DNA of 64,000 bases, from positions 3,472,001 to 3,536,000 of the forward strand of contig NZ_CP169244.1 of NCBI RefSeq assembly GCF_041902385.1, read 5' to 3'. Below the pieces are notes generated by a model. The model searched no databases, was not told the origin of the DNA, and worked only from the letters and a program-made list of their open reading frames with translations. This document shows, piece by piece, positions 50,963-61,143 of this stretch. Each line of letters opens with the position of its first letter. Positions within the stretch are counted from its first letter, which is position 1. The stretch comes from Arcticibacter sp041902385. GTDB taxonomy: Bacteria; Bacteroidota; Bacteroidia; Sphingobacteriales; Sphingobacteriaceae. A program made the translations under genes and the position numbers.

Positions 50963-52948
50963 TTGAGTGATGAAGACATCAATTCATATCTATCTATGTT
51001 GAACTCTAATGGCAGGAGGAGAGTCGTTATTACAAACGTTTCCCCTCAGATAGAAGGAGGCCAGTATCCTGCAAAGGCAGCCGTTCATGAAACCTTAACA
51101 GTGTCGGCTGACATCTTCAGCGACGGACACGATGAGATAGCTGCAAGCGTGCTTTTCAAACACCAGAACGATCAGAAGTGGCAGGAAGTGCCCATGCGGT
51201 TTGTGATAAATGACAAATGGGAAGCTCAGATTAAGTCAGGGGAAGTCGGCTTTCATCAGTACAAGGTTCAGGGCTGGGTGGATCACTTTTCTACCTGGCA
51301 GAAAGGACTAAATAAGAAATATGAGGCCGGACAGGACGTATCGGTCGAACTGCTGATCGGTGCCGAAATGATTGAGAAAGCGCTTGAGAACGCTGCAGAG
51401 GCCGATCGGGCAAACCTTACAGAATGGGCATCGCGCCTGAGGAATCCGGACAGCATTCCCTCGGCGGTCCTTCTGGCTCTGAGTGCCGAAGTCAGCACCG
51501 TGATGAAGCCTTATCGCGATGCAGAGCTGGTGACGGTCTATCCGCAGGCGATGCTTTTCGAGGTGGAAAGGAAAAAGGCAGCTTACAGCACCTGGTACGA
51601 GCTGTTTCCGCGTTCTGCCGCTGCTGAGCCTGGTAAGCATGGTACTTTTAATGATGTGAAGCGTCTTTTGCCGCGCGTAGCGAAGATGGGCTTTGATGTG
51701 CTTTATTTTCCTCCGATCCACCCGATAGGCGAAAAGAACAGAAAGGGAAAGAATAACTCGCTGACTCCTGGTCCTGATGATCCGGGATCTCCCTGGGCCA
51801 TCGGAAACCGTACAGGCGGACATAAGGCCATTCATCCCGAGCTCGGCACGCTGGCCGACTTCAGGAGCCTGGTGAAGGATGCCAAACAGCTCGGCATCGA
51901 GATTGCTATGGACATTGCCTACCAGTGTGCTCCCGACCACCCCTATGTAAAGGAGCACCCGCAATGGTTCAAGTGGCGGCCTGATGGTTCGGTGCAGTAC
52001 GCTGAGAATCCGCCTAAAAAATATGAAGACATTTTGCCCATCAATTTTGAGACGGAAGACTGGCAGAACCTCTGGACTGAACTGCGCAGCGTGGTGGAGT
52101 ACTGGATAGAACAGGGCGTAACCGTTTTCAGGATCGACAATCCGCATACCAAGGCCTTCGCATTCTGGGAGTGGATGATCGGCGAAGTGCGCAAGTCCCA
52201 TCCTGAGATCATTTTTCTCGCCGAAGCCTTCACAAGGCCAAGGCTGATGGAGCGACTCGCAAAAGCCGGCTTTAATCAGTCGTATACCTATTTCACCTGG
52301 AGGAACAGCAAGTGGGAACTGGAAGAGTATATGCGGGAGCTGACCAGCACGGAGCTTCGTTATTCCTTCCGCCCGAATTTCTGGCCTAATACGCCCGATA
52401 TCTTACCTCCGTTCCTCAGCGCGGGAGGTGAGAACGCACATATCCTCCGGCTTATCCTGGCTGCTACACTCTCTTCCAGCTATGGCATTTACGGTCCGGT
52501 TTATGAGTTCTGTGTTAACACACCTCATCCCGGTAAGGAGGAATATACAGACAATGAGAAGTACGAGATCAAGTACTGGGATTGGGATAAGTATACCCGC
52601 ATCAAAGAGATCATCACCAGGGTGAATATCATCAGAAAGCAGAACCCTGCACTTCATACCACTTATAATATTCAGTTTGCCGAAACGAGCAACGATCAGA
52701 TCATTTGCTACGGAAAGGCTGATCCAGGAAGTGACAACAGGCTGATCATTGCGGTGAACCTCGATCCCCACAATACCCAGGGGGCGCAGGTGCGCATACC
52801 GCTCTGGCAGCTGGGAATAAGGCCCGGAACGCCTTATACGGTGACGGATCTCCTGAGTGGCGCCAGGTACCGGTGGCAGGATGAGTGGAATTATGTTCAG
52901 CTCAATCCGCATGAAATGCCTGCCCATATTTTCAAAATTGAACAATAA
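50963..52948 (+). CDS. glgE: Alpha-1,4-glucan:maltose-1-phosphate maltosyltransferase
   Basis: A GH13 subfamily 3 enzyme that extends alpha-glucan with maltose from maltose-1-phosphate. The N-terminal domain starts RRRVVITNVSPQIEGGQYPAK; the catalytic part has the nucleophile in VFRIDNPHTKAFAFWEW near residue 393, the acid/base in FLAEAFTRPRLME near 420, and YTYFTWRNSKWELEEY after it. Start: TTG at 50963 gives 661 residues, but the ATG at 50996 (MLNSNGRRRVV) fits the family's usual start better. It is followed 20 bases later by the treS-maltokinase gene. It is the terminal polymerising step of the GlgE pathway. Confidence 0.95.
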   Translation: MSDEDINSYLSMLNSNGRRRVVITNVSPQIEGGQYPAKAAVHETLTVSADIFSDGHDEIAASVLFKHQNDQKWQEVPMRFVINDKWEAQIKSGEVGFHQYKVQGWVDHFSTWQKGLNKKYEAGQDVSVELLIGAEMIEKALENAAEADRANLTEWASRLRNPDSIPSAVLLALSAEVSTVMKPYRDAELVTVYPQAMLFEVERKKAAYSTWYELFPRSAAAEPGKHGTFNDVKRLLPRVAKMGFDVLYFPPIHPIGEKNRKGKNNSLTPGPDDPGSPWAIGNRTGGHKAIHPELGTLADFRSLVKDAKQLGIEIAMDIAYQCAPDHPYVKEHPQWFKWRPDGSVQYAENPPKKYEDILPINFETEDWQNLWTELRSVVEYWIEQGVTVFRIDNPHTKAFAFWEWMIGEVRKSHPEIIFLAEAFTRPRLMERLAKAGFNQSYTYFTWRNSKWELEEYMRELTSTELRYSFRPNFWPNTPDILPPFLSAGGENAHILRLILAATLSSSYGIYGPVYEFCVNTPHPGKEEYTDNEKYEIKYWDWDKYTRIKEIITRVNIIRKQNPALHTTYNIQFAETSNDQIICYGKADPGSDNRLIIAVNLDPHNTQGAQVRIPLWQLGIRPGTPYTVTDLLSGARYRWQDEWNYVQLNPHEMPAHIFKIEQ

Positions 52949-52968
52949 TGAATCTAACCTAGTTAAAC

Positions 52969-55900
52969 ATGCCCGAAATAGTTAAACAATTGGACGACAG
53001 GCTTCACTGGTACAAGGACGCCATTATATATGAGTTGCATATTAAAGCCTTCAAGGACGGCAACTGCGATGGAATCGGCGATTTCAAGGGACTGATGGAG
53101 AAGCTTGATTACTTGCAGGACCTGGGCGTTACCGCTATCTGGCTGCTGCCTTTTTACCCATCGCCTTTAAAGGACGACGGGTACGATATTGCCGACTACT
53201 ATCATATCAACCCTTCCTACGGAGACATCAGGGAGTTTCGCGCCTTCCTGAAGGAAGCACATAAGCGTGATTTGAAAGTGATCACAGAGCTGGTCATTAA
53301 TCATACTTCTGACCAGCACCCATGGTTTCAGCGGGCGCGAAAGGCGCCTAAAGGCTCGCCTCTGCGAGACTACTACGTGTGGACAGATGACCCGAAACAA
53401 TACAAGGACGCGCGCATCATTTTTCAGGATTTTGAAGCCTCCAACTGGACCTGGGATCCCGTAGCCAAACAATATTACTGGCATCGATTCTTCTTCCATC
53501 AGCCTGATTTAAACTACGATAATCCTCTGGTGCAGGAGGAAGTATTTAAAGTGATCAACTACTGGTGCAAGATGGGTGTAGACGGATTCAGGCTGGATGC
53601 TGTGCCGTATCTGTTTGAGCGAGACGGTACGAACTGTGAAAACCTGCCCGAGACGCACGTCTTCCTGAAAAAGCTGAGAAAGTATGTCGACGACAACTTC
53701 CCCGGTACTCTTTTACTGGCAGAGGCTAATATGTGGCCGGAGGATTCAGCGGCCTATTTCGGCGACGGCGATGAGTGTCAGATGAACTATCATTTCCCGG
53801 TAATGCCGCGAATGTTCATGTCGCTTCAGATGGAGGACCGCTATCCCATTACCGATATATTTGATCAGACTCCCACTATCCCCGAGACCTGTCAGTGGGC
53901 CATCTTCCTGCGTAACCATGACGAGCTGACCCTTGAAATGGTGACCGACGAAGAGCGCGATTACATGTACAAAGTCTACGTGAAAGACCCCAAGGCAAGG
54001 ATTAACCTGGGTATCAGACACAGGCTTGCACCGCTGATGGATAACGACAGGAAGAAGATCGAGCTGCTGAACTCCTTGCTGTTCACCTTGCCCGGAACGC
54101 CCGTGCTCTACTATGGCGATGAAATCGGGATGGGAGACAACTTTTACCTGGGTGATCGTGACGGCGTACGCACGCCGATGCAATGGGATGGAGACCGAAA
54201 CGCGGGTTTCTCCCAGGCCAACCCCCAGCGTCTGTACCTGCCCCTGATCCTTGACCCTCAGTTTCACTACGGATCGGTCAACGTGGAGATCCAGTCGCGA
54301 AACACCTCATCACTGCTCTGGTGGACCAAGCGGATCATCAGCATGCGTAAGAAATATAAGGCCTTCAGCCGGGGCGATATGAAGTTTATCGACTCTGAGA
54401 ATGCTAAAGTACTTTCTTTTGTACGTACCTATGAAGATGAAACAATCCTCGTGGTGGCAAACCTTTCGCGGTTCTCGCAGGCCGTAGAATTGCAGCTGGA
54501 TGCCTTTGTCGGATTTTCTCCCGTAGAGATCTTCAGTCGCAACCATTTTCCTATAGTGAAGGATCAAAACCCGTATTTTCTGACGCTGGGACCTTATTCC
54601 TGTCAGTGCTTCCTTCTTCAGAAGGAGAAAAAGGAGGTTGCCGAGCAGCAAAGCAAGCACATTCTGGAGCTTAAGCGCTGGAAAGATCTGGTAGAAGAAG
54701 CAGCGCTTGAAGAGCTGGAGAATGAAATACTGCCCTCGTATCTCATGAAAATGAGATGGTTTGGCGGAAAAGGGAGGGGTCTTGAACGGATCCGCATTAT
54801 CGACCATGCAAGCATACCGGCCCCCGACAACAACATCCTTATTTTATTGCTGGAGGTCTCCTATCAGAACGGTCTGCCCGACACCTATCAGCTGCCGGTA
54901 GCTTTTGGCAGGGGCGATTTTTCCTATCGCATTAAAGATACCTGTCCTCAGTCCGTCATCTCCGGCATCAGGCTCGCCGGCGAGGAAGGTGTATTGTATG
55001 ACGCGATCTACGGCATTGATCTGCAGCTGGCCGTCATCAATAATATGGGCCACAATCACCGCGTGGCGCTAAGAGGCAGCGAAGTTGAATTTTCTGGGAA
55101 CAGAATGCTGAAAAAGTACGTGACCGAGCATGATAAGATCAAGCCCCGCGTTCTTTCGGCCGAGCAGAGCAATACGTCGATCACGTATGATAATCTGTTC
55201 TTTCTGAAGCTTTACCGCAAAGTCGATTTTGCTATTAATCCAGACCTGGAGATCACTCATTTCCTCACCAAGCACGCCAAATTTGGTCACATACCCGCTT
55301 TTGTCGGAGCAATAGAATGGAAGTTTACAAAAGGCACGGTGGTGCTTGGCATGATGCAGGAGATGGTGAAGGCCAACAGCGATGGCTGGGAATATATGCT
55401 CGACCGCCTGGACGACTTCAACGACAAGCTTCTGACGCATAGCGACACATCACTTCTCACCAGAGAATTAAAAGGAACGTTACTCGACCCTGTTGCGTAC
55501 GAAGACGTGCCGTCCGATATTAAGGAACTCCTGGAAGGATCGGTTGCCGAGTCGGCCAGACTGCTGGGTACCCGCACAGGAGAGCTGCACCTTGCTCTGG
55601 CTTCAGGCGGAGACCTTGATGCGTTCAGGTCAGAACCTTATTCTTTGCATTACCAGCGTTCCGTTTTTTCATCCTTGCAGTCGCTGGTGAGGGCAACTTT
55701 CCAAAGCCTGAGCAGGAACGTGAAACAATTACCCGACAATGTACGGCAGGAAGCTGCAGCTCTTGCCTCCAGCAAAGAAAAGATCCTGAGCGTGCTGAAA
55801 CGGATTTATAGCCACAAGATAGAGGTGACCAAGATCAGGATCCACGGCGACTACCACCTCGGGCAGGTGCTCTATACAGGGAAAGACTTCATGATTCTCG

Positions 55901-56292
55901 ACTTCGAGGGAGAGCCAGCACGCAGCTATAGCGAGCGCCGGCTGAAGTATTCGCCCCTGAGGGACGTAGCCGGGATGGTTCGTTCATTCCACTACGTAGC
56001 CTACGGCAGCCTGTTCCTCGACAACCAGATCCGGCAGGAAGACATCGGAAAGTTGCTGCCCTTCGTAGAGCAATGGTATCATTACATGAGCGGCTTCTTT
56101 ATGCACGCCTATCTCGAGAAGACCCGGGGTGCCGATTTTATTCCGAACAATAAGGAAGATCTGGGCATTTTGTTACAGACGTTCCTTCTCCAGAAGGCAA
56201 TTTATGAACTGAATTACGAATTGAACAACCGGCCGACCTGGGTAACGGTACCCATGCAGGGAATCAAATCAATTTTGTCATCAATCAGTTAG
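52969..56292 (+). CDS. treS: Trehalose synthase-maltokinase fusion (TreS-Pep2)
   Basis: A 1107-residue fusion. Residues 1-550 are trehalose synthase: YELHIKAFKDGNCDGIGDF, GFRLDAVPYLFERDGTNCEN near 205-225 with the catalytic Asp, LLAEANMWPED with Glu, and FLRNHDELTLE. Residues from about 570 form maltokinase (Pep2): MRWFGGKGRGLERIRI and HGDYHLGQVLYTGKDFMILDFEGEPARS near 960-990, the kinase-like catalytic site. It turns trehalose into maltose and phosphorylates it with ATP, feeding GlgE. The fusion matches other bacteria that carry both activities in one chain. Confidence 0.96.
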   Translation: MPEIVKQLDDRLHWYKDAIIYELHIKAFKDGNCDGIGDFKGLMEKLDYLQDLGVTAIWLLPFYPSPLKDDGYDIADYYHINPSYGDIREFRAFLKEAHKRDLKVITELVINHTSDQHPWFQRARKAPKGSPLRDYYVWTDDPKQYKDARIIFQDFEASNWTWDPVAKQYYWHRFFFHQPDLNYDNPLVQEEVFKVINYWCKMGVDGFRLDAVPYLFERDGTNCENLPETHVFLKKLRKYVDDNFPGTLLLAEANMWPEDSAAYFGDGDECQMNYHFPVMPRMFMSLQMEDRYPITDIFDQTPTIPETCQWAIFLRNHDELTLEMVTDEERDYMYKVYVKDPKARINLGIRHRLAPLMDNDRKKIELLNSLLFTLPGTPVLYYGDEIGMGDNFYLGDRDGVRTPMQWDGDRNAGFSQANPQRLYLPLILDPQFHYGSVNVEIQSRNTSSLLWWTKRIISMRKKYKAFSRGDMKFIDSENAKVLSFVRTYEDETILVVANLSRFSQAVELQLDAFVGFSPVEIFSRNHFPIVKDQNPYFLTLGPYSCQCFLLQKEKKEVAEQQSKHILELKRWKDLVEEAALEELENEILPSYLMKMRWFGGKGRGLERIRIIDHASIPAPDNNILILLLEVSYQNGLPDTYQLPVAFGRGDFSYRIKDTCPQSVISGIRLAGEEGVLYDAIYGIDLQLAVINNMGHNHRVALRGSEVEFSGNRMLKKYVTEHDKIKPRVLSAEQSNTSITYDNLFFLKLYRKVDFAINPDLEITHFLTKHAKFGHIPAFVGAIEWKFTKGTVVLGMMQEMVKANSDGWEYMLDRLDDFNDKLLTHSDTSLLTRELKGTLLDPVAYEDVPSDIKELLEGSVAESARLLGTRTGELHLALASGGDLDAFRSEPYSLHYQRSVFSSLQSLVRATFQSLSRNVKQLPDNVRQEAAALASSKEKILSVLKRIYSHKIEVTKIRIHGDYHLGQVLYTGKDFMILDFEGEPARSYSERRLKYSPLRDVAGMVRSFHYVAYGSLFLDNQIRQEDIGKLLPFVEQWYHYMSGFFMHAYLEKTRGADFIPNNKEDLGILLQTFLLQKAIYELNYELNNRPTWVTVPMQGIKSILSSIS

Positions 56293-56300
56293 TGGTTTTC

Positions 56301-56333
56301 AGCAAAAGAAGCGGGCTTACAGCTTCTTTTGCT
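56301..56333. promoter_or_regulatory. Intercistronic hairpin between treS and glgB
   Basis: AGCAAAAGAAGC at 56301-56312 is perfectly complementary to GCTTCTTTTGCT at 56322-56333 around a nine-base loop; GGTTT before and AAACC after can extend it past a small bulge. No T run follows, so it is more likely an RNA processing or stability element. Confidence 0.7.
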
Positions 56334-56366
56334 AAACCAATTAAATACAATCAATCGCAAAATTAA

Positions 56367-58289
56367 ATGACAAGTATAAATTTTTCGCTGTTCAGCGATT
56401 TTGATATCCAGCTGTTCAAGGCCGGTAAACACTATCATCTGTATAATAAGCTGGGCTCTCATGTCATCCGCCACGAGGGGCAGCAAGGGGTCTACTTTGC
56501 CGTGTGGGCACCTAACGCACGCTATGTTTCCGTTGTTGGTAACTTCAACGGCTGGGACCGGCAAAGTCATCCAATGAATGTTCGCTGGGACGGCTCCGGA
56601 ATATGGGAAGCGTTCTTACCCGGTGTGCCAGACAAGGAGTATTACAAATACTACATCGAGTCGCACAATGGCTATTGCGTGGAAAAGGGAGACCCTTATG
56701 CATTTCACTGGGAAACACCACCTCAGACGTCTACCGTAGTGTGGGATATCGACTATACATGGAACGACCAGGCCTGGATCAGCTCGCGCGGCGAAAAGAG
56801 GGCGCTGGGAAAGCCCATATCCGTTTATGAGCTCCATCTCGGATCCTGGCGGCGCAAGCATGAGGAGGAGGGCCGGTTTATGACCTATCGGGAGATCGCT
56901 GCTGAATTGCCAGCTTATTGCGAATACATGGGATTCACGCATGTGGAGTTTATGCCCGTGATGGAACATCCCTTCTACGGCTCCTGGGGCTATCAGCTTA
57001 CCGGCTATTACGCTCCTTCGAGCCGTTATGGCACTCCGCAGGACTTTATGTACCTGGTGGATAAACTGCACGAGGCCGGAATTGGTGTGATCCTCGATTG
57101 GGTGCCTTCGCATTTTCCGACAGATGAACATGGCCTTGGGTACTTCGATGGCACACACCTCTACGAATACAGTGATCCGCGAAAGGGTTTTCACCCCGAC
57201 TGGAAGAGCAACATCTTTGACCTGGGGAGAAATGAAGTGCGGGAGTTCCTGATCTCAAATGCGCTCTACTGGCTCGATAAGTACCATATCGACGCGCTAA
57301 GAGTGGACGCGGTGGCTTCTATGCTTTATCTCGATTACTCGCGCAAAGAAGGAGAGTGGATCCCCAACCAGTATGGCGGGAGGGAGAACCTGGAAGCGAT
57401 CAGTTTCCTGCAGGAGTTTAACCAGGCCGTTCACGAGTACTATCCCGACGTCTTTACCGTCGCAGAGGAGTCAACAGCATGGCCTGGGGTCACCAGAAAC
57501 GTGAATGAAGGAGGATTAGGTTTCGATATGAAGTGGATGATGGGCTGGATGCACGACACCCTCAGCTATTTCGAGACGGAGCCTATCTACCGGAGCTATC
57601 ACCAGGGACAGCTGACGTTCAGCATCGTGTATGCATTCTCCGAGAAGTTTACGCTGCCTTTGTCACACGATGAGGTGGTGTACGGAAAAGGTTCTATGAT
57701 CAATAAGATGCCCGGAGACCAATGGCAGAAATTCGCTAACCTCCGTCTTCTTTACGGATACATGTTTGGGCATCCCGGAGCAAAGCTGATCTTCATGGGA
57801 GGAGAGTTTGCGCAGGATCATGAGTGGAGACACGATTTCAGCCTCGACTGGCACGAAAACCACCATCCGCTGAACAACGGAGTGCAGAAGCTCCTGAAAG
57901 ATCTGAACGGACTTTACAAACAGGAGCCGGCGCTTTATCAGAAAAACTTTGATCCTTGCGGATTTGAGTGGATTGACATTGGCGATTCTACCAATAGCGT
58001 GATCAGCTGGATCAGAAGGGGTGAGGAAGGCGAAGATGAACTGTTATTCATAGCCAGCTTTACCCCGGTCGTTCGCGAGAACTACAGGATAGGCGTTCCC
58101 AGGATGGGCTTCTACCGGGAGGTCCTCAACACCGACAACCTGAAGTACGGAGGCGCCGACGTGCTGAACCATGGAGAGATCGAAACTTATCCGATACCCA
58201 TGCATGGCAAGCCTCATTCTGTCCCTCTTATGCTGCCGCCACTTGGCCTGGTCGTCCTGAAGTATAGCAGGAGCAATCCGATTATCTGA
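56367..58289 (+). CDS. glgB: 1,4-alpha-glucan branching enzyme
   Basis: A 640-residue branching enzyme. The CBM48 domain (about 30-120) has GVYFAVWAPNARYVSVVGNFNGWD. The GH13 catalytic core holds VEFMPVMEHPFYGSWGYQLTGYYAP, DALRVDAVASMLYLDYSRKEGEWIPNQYGGREN with the nucleophile near 313, FTVAEESTAWPGVT with the acid/base near 367, and LPLSHDEVVYGKGS. It adds 1,6 branches to the glucan made by GlgE. The ATG at 56367 follows treS by 74 bases, with a hairpin between. Confidence 0.97.
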   Translation: MTSINFSLFSDFDIQLFKAGKHYHLYNKLGSHVIRHEGQQGVYFAVWAPNARYVSVVGNFNGWDRQSHPMNVRWDGSGIWEAFLPGVPDKEYYKYYIESHNGYCVEKGDPYAFHWETPPQTSTVVWDIDYTWNDQAWISSRGEKRALGKPISVYELHLGSWRRKHEEEGRFMTYREIAAELPAYCEYMGFTHVEFMPVMEHPFYGSWGYQLTGYYAPSSRYGTPQDFMYLVDKLHEAGIGVILDWVPSHFPTDEHGLGYFDGTHLYEYSDPRKGFHPDWKSNIFDLGRNEVREFLISNALYWLDKYHIDALRVDAVASMLYLDYSRKEGEWIPNQYGGRENLEAISFLQEFNQAVHEYYPDVFTVAEESTAWPGVTRNVNEGGLGFDMKWMMGWMHDTLSYFETEPIYRSYHQGQLTFSIVYAFSEKFTLPLSHDEVVYGKGSMINKMPGDQWQKFANLRLLYGYMFGHPGAKLIFMGGEFAQDHEWRHDFSLDWHENHHPLNNGVQKLLKDLNGLYKQEPALYQKNFDPCGFEWIDIGDSTNSVISWIRRGEEGEDELLFIASFTPVVRENYRIGVPRMGFYREVLNTDNLKYGGADVLNHGEIETYPIPMHGKPHSVPLMLPPLGLVVLKYSRSNPII

Positions 58290-58360
58290 GGAGAGCTTCC
58301 CTGAATAACAGGACAGCACTTCTCCTTATCGGTGCGGCGTTGGGAGATCCTATAAAAAGA

Positions 58361-58392
58361 AAAGCCTCAGTTCGTCTAGGGACTGAGGCTTT
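58361..58392. terminator. Bidirectional terminator after glgB
   Basis: AAAGCCTCAGT at 58361-58371 pairs with ACTGAGGCTTT at 58382-58392 around ten bases. T-rich tracts follow on the minus side. Confidence 0.87.
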
Positions 58393-58448
58393 ATCAATAT
58401 TGATGTTAAAGAGGTGTTGCTTCAGCTGATGAGCGCGCACCCTTTTTA

Positions 58449-58826
58449 TTAAAACACAGGAATAGTATATTTAACGGCTTCAAGCTGGTCTTCTTCTCTG
58501 CCTTCCATAAACAGCACAACCTTGTACTCATGAAGGTTGTCGTTAAACCCAAGGAACATCCGCCGCAAGCATCGTTGTATAATAGGAGCAAGATGCATGT
58601 ACAGGTTTTCGCAATAAAGCGGAAACTTGTGTTTTAGCACTTTATCGTAAAAATCGTTCTTGTTGAAATCCGACATGTTTACTGTCAGTATGCCGGCATT
58701 AAAAAAACCGTTAATCAGCTCGCTCCTTATTTCCGGGGACAACCTCTCCAGCCATTCTTCTGAAAGTTCTTCAAAGATGGTATTGTTAAGATTGTTACTG
58801 ATCAGCTGACGGTAAAGATTAAGCAT
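58449..58826 (-). CDS. Hypothetical protein
   Basis: A 125-residue protein I do not recognise. It starts MLNLYRQLISNNLNNTIFEELSEEWLERL and is mostly helical, with a basic-aromatic middle (YDKVLKHKFPLYCENLYMHL) and CLRRMFLGFND. There is no signal peptide or clear membrane segment. It is A/T richer than its neighbours. It ends near the glgB terminator on the opposite strand. It is a credible gene by length and composition only. Confidence 0.6.
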   Translation of the reverse strand: MLNLYRQLISNNLNNTIFEELSEEWLERLSPEIRSELINGFFNAGILTVNMSDFNKNDFYDKVLKHKFPLYCENLYMHLAPIIQRCLRRMFLGFNDNLHEYKVVLFMEGREEDQLEAVKYTIPVF

Positions 58827-59259
58827 AGTATTTTAATATCCTTTCGTCCCTTGCAACGCAATTATAATTCCCACTCCAGCGAACTCCTTCAAAAAGAACT
58901 TTTGTTCCGCAATGGCCTCTGTCATTAAGCAGATAAACATTTTTTAAACAACCTGAAATCATAAATAAAGTTTTAGCAGCTACTCTGTTTAAATTAGTTC
59001 TAGTGCTTTCACGAACGGCTCGTCAGTATTATTTAAAGAGCTTCTGACAACAACCATTATACGCTTCTTCTTACAAATATGTTTAATAAATACGGAAAAA
59101 CTACTTAATATAATTTCTTCGTTTCCCATCAAGAGCTGTTCCTTAAAAGCGTTCCGGGCTTCCCAAACAAGCCTCAAAACGCGAAGGTATAAATTTGAAA
59201 ATAGATTCAAATAAATCTGATGTCATTAAACAGCACTTTGGTGCCAGTCTAGCTTACCC
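58827..59259. other. Low-GC interval with one doubtful small ORF
   Basis: About 430 A/T-rich bases. One minus-strand frame, 58989-59210, reads 73 codons (NLFSNLYLRVLRLVWEARNAF... ending SSLNNTDEPFVKALELI), with a TTG start. Its composition is coding-like but no family is recognised, so it is not listed as a firm gene. Nothing else is seen. Confidence 0.35.
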
Positions 59260-60068
59260 TTAATGTTCAATGAATGTTTTAATAGCATCAGCTACTTCCT
59301 CATGTGCACTTAGGTGGGGAAAATGGCCTTCGGTGTCTATCATAATTAACTGGCTTTTGGCAATATGATTTTTCAGGTAGAGTCCCACATCTTCCGGAAC
59401 AGCCGGATCACGGGCTGTCTGAAGAATCAGGACGTCATGAACAATTTGGGGTAACAAACTTCTGTAATCACTTTCAAAAATTGCCTGTGCAGCATGAAGA
59501 GCAATATCGGGGCGTAATGAGAGTATTGAGTGGGCAATGCCTTCTCTCAGCAACGGCTTGTCTTCATTCCTTGTCACAGTCTTAGAAAAACCATTGGCCC
59601 AGTTATAGTAGTTAGATCTGATTTCATGGTACATTTTTGTGAGCTCCTCGGGTTCAAACCCCCCGTGTAACCCGGTGCGTTCAAATACCTGGGTGAACTT
59701 CCTATGATAACAAGTTTTGAAAATAACTCCGGATCTTTCGTTGAAGCTATCAGTCCAATCATTCCACTTACTGAATGTCCGGCGTAATAAGTCTTCCGCA
59801 GATTTAATGCAGCACAGATCTCAAGAAGATCCTCGGCATAGCCATTTAATGTGCTGTATCGTTCGGTAGTATAATACTCAGGATGGCCCGTTCCTGCCCC
59901 CGTATTGTCGTAAAGAATGATTTTGTATTCGTTGGTAAATTTGGCTTTCACGTTGTTCCAGACACTTTGGTCCGTTCCAAATCCATTAGCGAAAATAATC
60001 GCTTTAGAACTCCTAAGGTTGCCTTCAATAGAGATATTATTTCTTTTTATAATATTGAGCTCTCTCAT
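59260..60068 (-). CDS. Alpha/beta hydrolase, RsbQ-like, frameshifted at a C6 run
   Basis: An alpha/beta hydrolase resembling RsbQ, the energy-stress partner of the RsbP phosphatase in Bacillus. It starts MRELNIIKRNNISIEGN, then IFANGFGTDQSVWN, the nucleophile elbow YYAGHSVSGMIGLIAS and, in the second frame, LQTARDPAVPEDVG (Asp) and DTEGHFPHLSAHEE (His). Adding one C to the run at 59659-59664 joins GYTGG to FEPEELTKMYHEI and gives 269 residues, the size of RsbQ. The triad is then complete. No RsbP-like gene is adjacent. An assembly error is likely. The ATG complement is 60066-60068. Confidence 0.82.
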
Positions 60069-60266
60069 TGTTTTAGCTTCTACGTATGTATTAGCTGTAG
60101 TGTTACCTTTAAATAACTGTCTGATTGGAATAGTTTAAAGTAGAGCGCGTCACGGCAGTGTAATGCGCCTCAAGTTGCAAAAAAAATGGTATTTGGAAAA
60201 ATAAAATCGCTGGTCTGCTCCTTTGGTGAATCTTAGGAGCTCGCCGGCTTTTATCCAGTAAAAGTT

Positions 60267-61030
60267 TTATTCGGTTCCATGATCAACATAAAACTTCAGC
60301 CTTTGGAGGTTTCGGACAGCGTCTCCCATAGTGTTGTTGAAGTAACAGTAGACTTGTTTTTGGTTTTCGTTCCAGTCACGAATGTAAGCGGCATACTCAT
60401 GCAGAAAAGCATCGTCATATGAGCTGCGGTAGTTACCGTCAGGTCCGTGAAATCTTAAGTAGATAAACGGGACCGGAACATCAAACAGAGGTGGCTTTGA
60501 TGCAGGCATGTCATGCAACACTACTGCTGTCCGGTGATCTTCTAAAATTCTGTAGATATTCTCATTGTACCATGTGCTATTTCTAAATTCAACAGCCACG
60601 TCCCAGTCTGAGCTGGCATTACGTTCCCTGATGCTGCCGAGCAGATGAATGAGTGCCGGAATATTTGCCCCCAAAGAGGGAGGAAATTGTACCAGTACCG
60701 CGCCCATTCTGTCTCTTGCCTCCGAAATGCTTTCTATAAACCGGATGAGATCTGCCTGGCTGAAAGACATCGCTTTTTCATGCGTGATCGCCTTCCATAA
60801 TTTAAAAGTAAACCTGAACCCGGGGGCACTTCCTCCGCCCACCTGGCAATCGTCTTTGGTTGCGGTATTTTATAAAATGAGCTGTTGATCTCTACGCTGT
60901 TAAACAATGAACCATAATAGGCAAGTCGGCTTCTGTTCTTAAATTCCAGCGGGAAATACTCCTTGTTCTTCACTGGGAGCACAACATTGCTAGTCCCGCA
61001 ATAAAATGGCACTGGTTGTATTATATCCAT
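60267..61030 (-). CDS. DUF72 domain protein, second copy, frameshifted at a G5 run
   Basis: A second DUF72 protein, without the N-terminal extension of the one at 10488. The first frame reads FYCGTSNVVLPVKNKEYFPLEF, FNSVEINSSFYKIPQPKTIARWAEEVPPG and then derails; the other frame continues FRFTFKLWKAITHEKAMSF, VLVQFPPSLGANIPALI, VAVEFRNSTWYNENI, and CYFNNTMGDAVRNLQRL. One extra base in the CCCGGGGG stretch at 60819-60826 restores 254 residues, normal for the family. It is followed 113 bases upstream by the B12-type regulator gene. Families of this kind occur near light-responsive genes, but a role is unproven. Confidence 0.82.
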
Positions 61031-61143
61031 ATATAGAGAATAACATTTGTGAGCCCAGGTAGTTCAGAATATTCAAGCCGATGATTGTATGAAGGGCCAA
61101 GGAGAGGTGGACTGGGATTGAATCGGAGGGGTGTTCGGACTCG

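Noticed and set aside
51308..52201. 297-codon minus-strand frame inside glgE
   Set aside because: Lies fully opposite the GlgE catalytic domain; no motif or start signal.
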